From Verrucomicrobiaceae bacterium (lineage in GTDB: Bacteria; Verrucomicrobiota; Verrucomicrobiia; Verrucomicrobiales; Verrucomicrobiaceae), in contig JABTUN010000002.1 in the NCBI GenBank assembly GCA_015075365.1, positions 1,240,001-1,304,000 of the forward strand: a DNA stretch of 64,000 bases. The letters are read 5' to 3'. Positions 33,101-45,100 of this stretch are shown here, piece by piece. Within the stretch, counting starts at the first letter, position 1. Every line of letters starts with the position of its first letter. Below the pieces are notes generated by a model. The model saw only the letters and a list, made by a program, of their open reading frames with translations, ran no database searches and had not been told where the DNA came from. Position numbers and translations under genes: made by a program.

Positions 33101-36100
33101 TGGCCGTCAGCACGGATGCCAGGCGGTTGGGAGTGTTCGTGCCGCTGTTGTCGAGCCGCAATGTGCCACCCTCACGAACAAACTGATTTGGCAGCAGGGC
33201 CCTGCCGCCGTCCGCGTAGGACAGCACGCCTCCCTCGACAAAGAGGTTGCCCGTGGAGCCGTTTTGCGCGTGCTGCACTCCGGTGATGGTCATGACACCC
33301 GAGCCCACCTTCGACAGATTCACCGAGTTGGGCGTGCTGTCGTTGAAGCGGTTTAACTGTCCTGAGAAGGTCGAGTCCCCGTTGTTAAAGCCGACATACA
33401 GAATCGGAGCGTTGGCCACGCTGTTATAAACCGAACCAGCACCCGAAAGAGTGCCCCAGTTGGTCGTCTGACCGTTCAGATTAAGCGATGTCCCAGCCTG
33501 CAGCGTGAGGTCCGAAAAACGTGAACCACCGTTGAACGCGCCCGACAGGATGGTGCCACCTGCCACAGTGACGGGCCCGGTGAAGATGGACTGGTTGATC
33601 TGCAGCACACCCGCGCCGTTTTTGGTAAAACCGCCGGCGGAACCCACCAACCCGCCCAAGACCAGACCAGGAGTGGTCGGAGCCACGTTGGTGACCCCGT
33701 TAAAGTCATATGTATTGACCGTGATGGTCGATGGAAGCAGCCCCATGTCGATGCGTCCCACAACCAGCGGTGCCGCCGCTGGGTTGAAGGGATTTGAGAC
33801 AATGCCGCTGGCACCGATGGTCAGCAGGCCCTCGCCGGAGCTCACGGTCGGTGACGTGCCGCCGCCGCCGGTGCCATTGAAAACCAAACCCGCCAGAGAC
33901 TGCACTCCAGCCAGCACCACCTGGCCGGACCCGACCACCGTTACCACGTTGGCGGAGTCAATAATACCTCCAGCCTGCTGTGCAAGGATGCCGCTGCCGG
34001 AGTTGAAGCCACCGTTCACCGTGATGCCTCCGGCCGGCAAGGTGCCAGTACTGCCCACGATCAGAACGCCTCCATTGATCACCGTGCCGCCCGTGTAGGC
34101 GTTGGTTCCGTTCAACGTGAGGTTTGCCGCACCATCACTGCCGGAGAAGACGAGACGCAACGCCCCTGTGCCGTTGTTCACGATGGCAGCATCAATGGCC
34201 GCCGTGCGATTTGTCCCGCCATAAGGAAGCGCATGCACATACAGATCACTGGCGGTGTTGGCCAGGCCGCCGGTGATCGTGCCGTTGACGATGCTGATGT
34301 TTCGGTTGTCTCCGTTATGAGCAAGCAGCAAGCCGCCGCCGCGGAGCACCAGTTGATTTCCGCCCAGATCCACCGTGGTCTGCGCGGCCGTGGGATTGAC
34401 CAGCGCAAAGGTGTTCACCGTGGTGTTGGTCACCAAGGGCCCCACATTGGCCGTCGCACGAATATTGTCGGTGACCAGTGGCGTGCCGGTGAGTGTGTTC
34501 ACGGAGTACCCGGCAAAACCCGTCTGGTTCAGCCTGCCCACGCCCAGATCCGGGATGTAACTGGCAAACTCGCGATCCACCACGGCCCACGGTCCGATCA
34601 GGTTGTTGATCAGGCCGTCACCCACCTGCGTTGTCGGCACTCCGTTCAGCGTTGCGATGGTCACGCGCCCTACGCTGCCGATCAAGCCCAGGCTGTTGTC
34701 CGGGAAGCGAAGAGTCGCGGTGGAACCCGGCGCACGGGAGAGCGAAGCCAACCCCAAGGTGGCGCTGTTGATCCCAGTGCCTCCATTTGCAGCCTGGATC
34801 ATGTTGTAGCCTTGCCCCAAAAGAACACTGCCCACTGACTGCGCGGTTTCCGCCTGAATGCGCCCCTGATAGACCAAACTACCGCCGTTCAGCGTGATCG
34901 GAGCGGAAGCATTCACCCGGTTTGCCGTCGCAAAATTGCCATTATCATCCAGACGCAGCAACGCGTAATTCACTGCGATGGAACTCGCACCCGAAAGACG
35001 CCCGCCATCAATGAGGAGGTTGTTGCCACCCGCAAACACCGCCGGGCCGGTGAAGGTGTTGTCATTGTAGAAGTTGTACTGCTGTCCGCTGCCCTTGAGC
35101 AGGCCCACATTGCCGGTAATCTGCCCGCCCCAGTTCACGCCGCCGTTGTCCGCGCCAATGATGAGGGAGGCCGCACCACCTGTGGTGGTGATCGTCCCCG
35201 CGTTACCCTGCAAGGCAGCCCCGTCGCCGCGCGTTCCGAAAATGAACTGGGAGGTGCCATTGAGATCCAAGGTGGCGCCGGGAGCCACCATCAGGAACTG
35301 GTTCGGCGTCAGCGTGTTGTTCCCGCCACCCAGTTTCACTGTGCCTCCGGTGATCGAGAAATTGCCTGTGAGAATCTGCCCGCTGATGTTAGGCACCCCG
35401 GCACGGTTTGCCGGAGCGTTGAGTATCAGTGTGCCAGGAAGATCCTTCACCCAGCCAGAGCCGCCATTGATCAAACTGTTGATCGTCAGTGTTGTGCTGT
35501 TTGCCACAGCGAAATACCCTTGAGTGCCCAGGCTCAGCCTCGGCACGCTGATGGAGTTGTTGCCGCCTGTGTTGATAACCGAGCCCGCAGAAAGGCCCAG
35601 AGTGATTCCTTGGGTTACAATTCCATTCCCAACATTAATGCCCGCGCCGTTAAGCTTGATCGCATTCACCGTGCGGCTGGCTGTTCCGGCAAAAATCGGC
35701 GTGCTTGTGATCGCCATCGTCACATTCGTGCTCGTTCCCACACTGTCGATGTCATTGCTCGTGTTGTATGTGGTGAGAGGGTTGCCCGTGGCACCAAAGG
35801 CCGCGATACCTCCCACCGCGAAGTTAGCGCCAGCCGTACCCGACGCGACCCCCGTGCTGGTATTGAGGGTGAATTGAGTGGCACTCGTGATCGAGGCAAT
35901 GGTGAACGGCCCCCCCGTGAGATTCGTGCCAGTAACCACCTGCCCCACCGCCATGTTGGCCGTGGACCCGGATGTCAAGGTCACAACAGCGCTGCCGGCT
36001 GTCGTCGTTGCGTTGAGGGTCTGTGCTGGAACATAGGTGACAAAATCCGTTCCGTTGATGGTGGCGCGCTGAATCAGGTTATTGATCATGCCCGCCGTGC

Positions 36101-39100
36101 TGACCGCGCCCGGAGCGTTGGTGAACACAATGCGGTTGGACGCGGTGCCGAGATTCGCCCCCTGGAAAAGCGTGCTTCCGTCCCCGTTGTTCACCCAGCG
36201 GTCAAAAGTCAAGGTCACGGTTCCGGAACCAGTCTGGTTCGATGAGATGATGTTCGTGGCACCTCGCCCGGTGGTGAGGTTTCCGAAGGTCTGCGCCGAG
36301 TTGGCAGTGTTTCCGGTGAAGGTGAACTGGCCGCCGACCAACGTGAGCGGACGCGCGCCGCTCAGGTGAGCGATCGCCGTGCCGGCGCTGTCGTCGATCT
36401 GGAAATGCCCGGTTGGACCTTGGACGGTGACGGCACCCGTTCCACCGATGCGCACGCCCGTGCCCGCGATACGGAACACTCCCTCGTTCACCACGAGTCC
36501 GCCCCCAAAGGAGTTGCTATCAGCAGTCAGATTAAAGGTCCCCGTTCCATTCTTGGTGATGGAACTGACCGCGCCGAACCCGGTGCCGGACTTGTTGATC
36601 GTGCCACCACCGGCAAAGGTGAGTGCCTGCGCGCTGCTCAGCGTGCCAGTGAGGTTGAGCGTGGCACCCGTGTCCGCCCCAATCGTCGTGGCACCCGCGA
36701 GCGTGATCGTGGCCGCCACAGAGTTGGTTCCTGGCAGCGCGCGTAGCGCTCCCTGCCCGTTCACGCCGGTCCCATTCAGGTTCAAAGGCTCGGTGATGGC
36801 CACATTGTTCAACAGCAAGGCGGCACCCGTTCCCGTCACCACCGTGTTACCCGCCGTGGTGCCCAGGGCACCGGCCACATTCACCCGCACCTCCCCTGCC
36901 CCAATCGTAAGGACGCCGGTCCAAGTCGGGTTGGATGCCGCCAGCACAAGACTGCCGTTATCGTTTTTGCGAAGAGCGTTGTTCGCGGCCCCCAGGCCAA
37001 ACGCGGAGTTGAGCGTCAGCGTGTTTCCACCTGTCACATCAAGGGAATTGTTGGCACGATTCAACAGAATCGTCCGGGATGTGGAGAAGGTGCCCGTGGC
37101 GCGGAGTCCCGCCGTGGTCGAGTTCGTGTTCAGGATCACCTGGTTGCCTGCATTGCCCATCGCCCCGTCATTCCGGACGGCAAGCACCCCTTGCTGCACG
37201 TCCAGATTGCCCGAGAGAGAGCCGCTGTTGCCACTATTGACCAGTTCCAGCGTTCCATTGCCCACTTTCGTGATACCGGAGGTCCCGGACACCACGCCGC
37301 TGAATGTCAACCCGTTGATCTGGTTCGATGCTGAAGCCGTGGAGACACTGATCCACGATTGGGAGCCCAGGGTGATCGCACCGGTCAGATCCAGACCGTG
37401 CCCGGTGTTATTGGTGATGCTGAGCGGGCCGCTGACGTTAAACCCGGGCATCTGCAGCGTCTTGTTGGACGCCAGGGTGAACAACGGCGCATAAGTGCTT
37501 CCCAAACGACCCACAGTCAGATTAACGGGTCCGCTTGGGACGAGAGTGATGCCGGTGTTGATCACCTGCCTGGAACCGGTGCCATCACCGTCATGCAGAA
37601 GGGAAAAATTCCCATTATTCAGATTCAACGTCACCGTATTGCCCGGGGCCAGCGCACCCAGGGCAAGGGTTCCGAGTCCGGTCTTGGTGATCGCAATCGC
37701 CCCCGCCCCCCCTTGGCGGGTGATGCTGCCCAGCGCTGCCGTCATGCCGGGATTGTTCACATTGATGGTGACAGTCCCAGGCAACGTCACAAGACCGCTG
37801 AGCGTCAGGTTACTTCCTCCGGGCACAGTGCTGTCAAAGCCAAAATTGCCGGCCACATTGACCGCGTTGCCGATGATCTGCGCCGCTCCTGTCAGCAGCC
37901 GCGTCCCGCTGCTGACGCTCAAAGCCCCGGTGCCCACCGGGCCGCTGCTGACAGCCCCGAGGACGCCTGTGTTTGCGGTGCTGTTGGCGCTGAAGAGAAT
38001 GCCACCAGCCGTGAGGCTCACACCGCCATCGAAGGTATTTTGCCCGCCAAGCTGGAGCAGGCCTGCTCCGGTCTTTTGAATGGCCGCGCCGGCACCGGCG
38101 AGATTCCCGGCCACATTCAGCGTTGGCGTCACCGGGGAAAGGTCCACCCCGTTAAACATCACCGGAGCCACATTAAAGGTTCGCGTTCCAGGAGCCAGGT
38201 TGATGCTGCCGGAATCTGCAAACGTGAGCACATTGTTGGCGGTGGCCGTCGCGTTGCTGGAAAGCCGGATCTCGGTGCCGCTCAGAATCGCCGCCACCGT
38301 AGTGCCCGCTGCGATGCCTGATCCGGTCACCGCGGTTCCTATCGCAAGACCGGCCGTGCTGCCGACCGTGACGATGTTGCTACCGTTGGTCAGGCCGCCG
38401 GTCATCAGTCCCGTGCTGAGGGTGGCCACGGAACCTAGATTGGAGGACGTGGCGGTGATATTGCCGCTGATGTTCAGCGTCCCGGCCCCCACGTTAAGCA
38501 GGGGTGTGTGTCCGCCCGTGTTATTGACCACCACGTTATTGAGCGTCTGATTGAACCCGTTGAGGTCGAGCACAGCTCCGCCGTTCAGGGTCAGGTTTGC
38601 CGTGGCGGCCATCTGGTTGCCAGCGCGATACAGCACCGTGCTGGTGCGTTCCTGGAACGTGTTGCCGTTGGTGCTGGCGCCGCCGGTGATCGTCACATCC
38701 CCCGTTCCAAAAGCCTGGCCGGCGGAATTGAGCACCACATAACCCGCGTTCACAAACGTGCCGCCGGTGTAGATGTTATTTCCGCTAAGAATGACCTCGT
38801 TGGTCGCAAAGCGGCCCGTGGTGCGCCCTTCCGTTCCGTTGATGACCAGCGTCAACGGCCCTGATCCGTTGTTCACAATGTTGGCGCTCACGATCAGATC
38901 ACGATTAAGCGGCTCACGATCCGCCGCCTGTCCGTTGATATAGTTCAGCGCGTGCAAGTAAAGGTCCGCGGGCGTGTTAACAGCGCCACCTGCGGTCAAG
39001 TTACCATTCGAGATTGTCACGGGCATCTCCAGCGCGCTGCGATACTCCCGGTCACTGGGGGATGTGATCGTGGCGTTGGCGTTCCCTGCAAGGGTGACCG

Positions 39101-42100
39101 TCAGACCGCTGACGCTGACCACCGTCGAGCCCAGCAATTGCGATCCCGGCACCAATTGGGCCGGAACACTGGCCAGTTCAACAATGGGACTCGTGGTCGA
39201 ACTGGTCACCACAGACACATTGCCGGAAGTAACAAACGCCTGCGAGGCGATCAAGCCTCCGCTGGTGAGGTTGAGCGTGAAGCCACCCAAATCAAGGTCA
39301 GTCTTTCCGTTCACCACCATCGCGAGGCTGTTGACCGTCCGGTTGCCCGTCAAGACAATGGTTTGCGGGATGTTAATGCCCGGATTGGCTACCGTGACGT
39401 CCTGGGACAGCACAAACTGGGTGCCACTGATGACCGCGGCGACAGTGGCACCGACAGGAATGCCTGTGCCAAAGACCGGATCACCCACCTCAAGGCCCAC
39501 CGTGCTTGGAACTGTAAGCACATTAGTGCCATTGACCGCGAAAGACCCGATGGTGGGCGTCACAAAACGAATGTTGTCATTCATGCCGCCCGTGTTGATG
39601 TCGTTCGGAGAATATCCAGCATAGCCCACCTGGTTCAGCGCGCCGACACCCGTTCCAGGGGTGTAGCTGGCAAAATCACGCTCCACCACGGCCCATCCAC
39701 CGATCAGATTGTTCGTCAGGGTTGGTGCCGACGTGATCATGACCCTTGCCGTGCTTCCCACGACGCCATCGACATTCATGAAGCGCAGGGTGGCGCGTGA
39801 CCCAGCCACCCGGTTGAGGCTCGCCATGGTGAGAAGGGAGCTGTTAACCCCAGTTCCGGGCTCGGCCACATCAATGAAGCTGTTGCCGTGGGCCAGAGAG
39901 ACAGCCCCAACGGTCTCAAAGCCTTCCTCGCCAAAACGCGCGCGATACTGCAACATGCCGCCGCGCATCAGAATTGACGCCGCGTCATTGATCCGGTTGT
40001 TCAAGTTCTGGTCCAGCGCGCTTGTGGCGTTGTTGTTGGTGATCAAAAGCGTGGACTGGCTGAGTTCGATCGCCGAAGTGGATGTGAGCGCCGCCGTGCC
40101 GAGGAGTTGCACACGCCCGCCGTTAAACAGAGTAGGCCCTGTGTAAGTCTGCGGACCATACAGATTCCAGTCGGAGAATGAACCTGCCGTCGTGGTGCGC
40201 GCCAGCGCGATGTTTCCCTGGATCGACCCCGAGTAGCTGACACCACCGTTCACCAGCCCCAATGTGGCCGGACCACCGGCGGAATTGACCACATTTCCAC
40301 CCGCTCCGGGTATCAGGTTTGCATTCTGCGCCGCCGTGGTCTCCGTGCGGATGCGCTGCAGGGACTGCACCGTCCCGTTGAGATCCAAAGAACCTCCTTG
40401 AAGGAAGATTTCCGTCGAGGGGAACAAGGTGTTCGTCCCGCCGGCCAGTTTCAGAACCCCTTCGTTGATCCGGGTGGCTCCGGTGAAGAAGTTTTGAGTT
40501 CCCAGGGTCAACGTGCCGGCGCCGGCGGAGGTAAGTCCATTGGTAAACCCGGCCAGCGAGCTACCCACCGTCAAATTACCCACGGAGTGAATGATCATCT
40601 CTCGGTTCGCGCTCGTCGAGAGCCTTCCGCCCGTGATGCCCCCGTTGCCGGATAGAGCGAGCAGACCGCCGCTGTCCAACACCAGAACCTGGCTCGGCTG
40701 AATGGCCACACCGCCCCCTCCACTGCCCAGGGTCAGCGAGTTGACCACCATGGTGTTTCCTGTGATGGAACTGGCAAAATTGGAAATGCCGCTGTTGAGC
40801 AGGATGTTCATGGGCGTGGCAACACCGGCCAGATTGTTGGTCAGAGTGTTGGAGTACTCCGACGCGGCCAAGGGCCGCAGAATCGCATTTACCGAGTCCA
40901 GAGTGGCAAAGGATGCACCTGCGCCACCTACCGTCGTGCTGACAAGCGCATAGGGAAGAACACCTTTTGTGGCCGTCCCAACCGACCCATTTTGGCCGAC
41001 TGCCACAAAGCCCGCTCCATTGGCCTTGATCGTGGCCACATTCGGTCCGGCCACAGTGCCCAGACTGCTGCCGCGGAAAAGCACCGTGCCGCCTGCGTTC
41101 CGCGTCACCGCTCCAAAGGTCAGGTCTGCCTGTTGGCCGGTGCCGGCGGAAACGGTGATGACGCTCTGTCCTGGGTTGAGTGTCAGCGTCCCATTGGTTG
41201 TCTCGGTTGTGGCACTGCTGCTGCTTCCCACCAACTCGACCACGCCGCCAAACAGATTCAGACCACGATTAGAAAGCCGGTTAACCACGTTGGTTCCGGT
41301 GTTGTCGAGCCTGAGAGTGCCACCTGGGGTCACAAAAGCCGTCCCTGTGCCTCCATTGGTCCCAGGCACCCCCAGAGTGCCGGCACCATTCACCGAAAGC
41401 ACACCTTGGCCGACATAGATATTCTGGCCAGAGAAGATATTTGCCGCGGTGAGATTCCAAGTGCCGGAGCCAAACTTGGCAAGCGAATAAGTGCCAAAGG
41501 ACAGGTCGCCCGAATGGTTCATGGCTGTGCTGATCGTGCCAGTTCCCGCGCCCGTCAGCCCGATCCATACCCCGCGGTTCGATCCTCCTGTTCCCACCGC
41601 ACCGGTTATCACACCAGTGATGTTGAGCGTAGAACCCGCGTCCACACCGATCAATGCGGCTCTCATCTGGCCATCGGCTGTGCTCGGACTGCTGAACCCG
41701 ATCGTACCGCTCCATGTGTTGGCCCCAGCCACACTCCGTAGAGCGCCATTGGCTCCAATCCCATTCGAAGTATTGTTGTTCCCAGGTGTGAAAAGCAGGG
41801 GCTCGCTGACAGTGATGCCGCCCGTCAGTTCCAAAGCAGCGGACACGTTTCCGATTTGTGTGTTTCCCGTGCTCGTTCCAAAAACCCCTGCGTTTGAAAC
41901 CCTCACCACGCCCTGGCCGATCGTCAGAATGCCATTCCAGCCAGACTGGGGCTGGGTGAGTTCCAAAGTGCCGCGATCTCTTTTGAAGAGATTGTTCGCT
42001 GCATCTGACATCTGGAACGCACCGGCCATCGTCAACGTGTTGCCACCTGTCACCTCGATCACGTTGTTCGGCTGGTTCAGGCGCACGGTTCGGGTATTCG

Positions 42101-45100
42101 GAATGGTAAACGTGCCAATGGCGCGCAGGCCCTGGCCGGCCGTGGAGTTCACATTGAGCCTCACTTGGTTGGCGATGTTGCCGAAAGCTCCGTCCCCGGC
42201 CACGGCGAGGATACCTCCGTTGATCTGGACCATCGGGGTCACGGTCACCGTCGGATTGGCCGATGTGAGATTGTTGGAGATGGTGAACTCTGTGTCGCTG
42301 ATGATCGAGGACACCACGGTGCCGCCAGGAATTCCGCCGCCGCTCACCGGTTGTCCGACAAACAGCCTGGCGGTGCTGGCCGTAGTAAGCGTGTTGGTGC
42401 CCGAGGCACCAGTGGCTCCAAAAGTGGCGCTTCCATTGAAGGTATTGCCGGTGTTCCCCAGCACGAGAGTGCCCGTCCCGGCCTTCACCAAGCTCGCATT
42501 GCCCGACACCACTCCGCTCAGCACCAGCCCGTCCGATTGATTTGAGGCAGAAGCATTATTAACAGCAAAGGTCGGAACTCCGTTCAGCGTCGTCACCCCT
42601 GTCACTTGGAGCCTGGAGTTGTCGTTGTTGGCCACGGTTAGCGTCGCACGGTTCATCGACAGCGTGGATATCTGGGATGTCTTGTTTGCCGCCTGGGTGA
42701 AAAGCGGCGCGTAAACCGTGCCGGCGCGCCCGACCGCAATCGTGCTGTTGCCCAGAACGGAGATGTTGTGATTGAAGGCAAAGTTTTCCGCACCTCCCGT
42801 GCCATCGCCGTCGCCAACAAGGCCGAGGGTGCTGCCATTTAGGGCTAAACTACGTCCCGAAAGAGCCGCAGGTCCTTCGATTCGCAAGCCAGCGCCTGGT
42901 TCCAGTGCCACTGAGCCGAGGAATCCCACGTTGTTTCCTGAAAGCACGACGGTGCCTGACTGCGAGGCAAACCCAATCTGCTGCGCCACGCTGTTCGCCA
43001 GCGCGTCCACCGCGGGAATCGTCGTAACCGCATTCATCTGCGTCGAGCGGATCACCAGCGAGGTGGTCGCGTCCCCGGTGATCGCGCCGGCGATCCTCAG
43101 GGTCGCACCCGGGTCCGTCGCCGGGCGTCCGCCCGCGATCGCGTCCAGTGTCAACGCCCTGCCGGGAGATATGGAGATGCCGTTGGTGCCGCTGCCCAGG
43201 ACGGTGGTGGCCGCGTTGACAACCGACTGGATCGTTCCGTTCTGCAGCACTTGCACCGCATTGTCATAAACAGGCCCAATCCCGTTGGCCGTGGCACCCT
43301 TGGAATCTAGGATCAAGTTGCCGTGGTTGAGTTTGATCAGGGCGTCGCCCGCCGGATTGAATGCACCAGCCGCCGTGCTTCCTCGCAAAACCAGGCTCGG
43401 AGTCTGTGTAAACACCAGCGTCGGGGAGCCCGATGCTGTCGCATTCGACGAAATCTGAACCGAACCACCTCCCAAAATGCTGGTGATGACCGTCCCTGGC
43501 ACAATGCCGTCCCCACTGATGGTCATGCCCACCGCCAGATTGGCCGTGCTTGCCACCGTGACGGTGTTGCTGCCCAGAAATGTGGTGGAGCCCAGGGACT
43601 CCCGGGCACCTTTGAGTTCAATGCTGGACGTCGCCCCCAAGTTCGCCGAATCCGTGTTGCTCAGATAAAGCCAGCCCCGACCGGTCTTCTCCAGGTTGAT
43701 GGCGAATCCACCATCCGAGACTTGGCCGTCAAACGCCACATTGGCATCGGATGCGATCTTCACAGTGCCCGCGCCATTGCCCAACACTGAATTGCCGGCA
43801 AACCTCAGCGTCCGTCCAAATCCCGCGCCATCTCCCACGATGACAAACCCCAGATTGTCCAAGGAACGAACAGTGAGCTGATTCCCTGTCTGCATCGAAA
43901 GCCCGCCCAGAGAAACGGAACTCAGCGAGTCGCTGGTCATATCGATGCCGGCATTTCCGGTCAGCACGATGTTGTTGCCGACCTGAAGCGCTGAAGAGGA
44001 ACCTGCCGCTGTGTTGACATCCGCCTGCGAAAGCTCGGAGGAGGTGAGCACCGTCCTCACAAAGCCCGTGGATGGACCGGCATAGCCGAGGTTGATGCTG
44101 CCCCCCCCCGTTCCCTGCACATAATCGATGCGGATGTCATGCAGGCCGGCGGAAAGGAAAATGGGCGCGCTGGACAGGTCCGTCGCCCCCTTGCCACCAT
44201 CGTTGTTGAGCACGAGTTGCCCGTCGATGTACACCCGCGCGCCGTCATCCGAGCTGGCGAAAAAGGTGTAGGCCCCGGCGCTGCCGATGCTGACTTTGCC
44301 CGTCCATTGGACGCCATAGCGCGCGACGGTTTGTTGGGCGTTGTTCGCATCCAGATACCGGATCGAGGTGTTGACCGCATTGCCGTTCAGGCTGGCCACC
44401 GTGTGTGTGGGCGTCGCGGGAAGCGAACCCAGCACCGGTTGGGGCGTCGCTGTCACCACAGGATTAGCGGCTGTCAGATTCTGACTGATGCGAAACTGGG
44501 TCGGACTCAAGATCGCCGTGATGACAGAACCAGCGGGGACGCCAGTCCCGCTCACGGACTGCCCCACCCACAAGGAGGCTGTGCTCACCGTGTTCAGCGT
44601 GTTGGAGCCTGATAAGCCTGTCGTGTTCAAGGTTGTCGTGTGAGCACTTGCTCCCGTGGCAGTGTTGGAGAAGTCCACCCGGCTGCTGTTCCCGGTGCCA
44701 TTGGTGTCGAACACCCGGCCGGACAAGCCGCCGAATGTGGCGGATAGCCCCCGCACATCGAAAACGGCCCCATCCTGAAGGGTGATCGTATTGTTCCCCA
44801 GGGGATGCGTCCCGGCCTGAAAGTGTGCCGAGTTCGCATTCAAGGCCAGCGTCATGCGGCTGCCCACTGTGATTCCGCCTGTCAGTGTGGTGTTGAAGGC
44901 AGTTGGCCCTACCGCACCCAGCACTACTGTTCCCCGATCACCCGGATTCGCATTTGTCGCATCGTAAACCAATGATAGGCCGTTTGATCCGGCTAGTCCG
45001 GCGTTAATGGTTGCTACCATGTTGTCCTCAAAACCATCTCCAACAATCGTGATGCTCGGGGTAACTCCTGCAAAAGTCAGGGTCTCCGCCGCGGACATCG

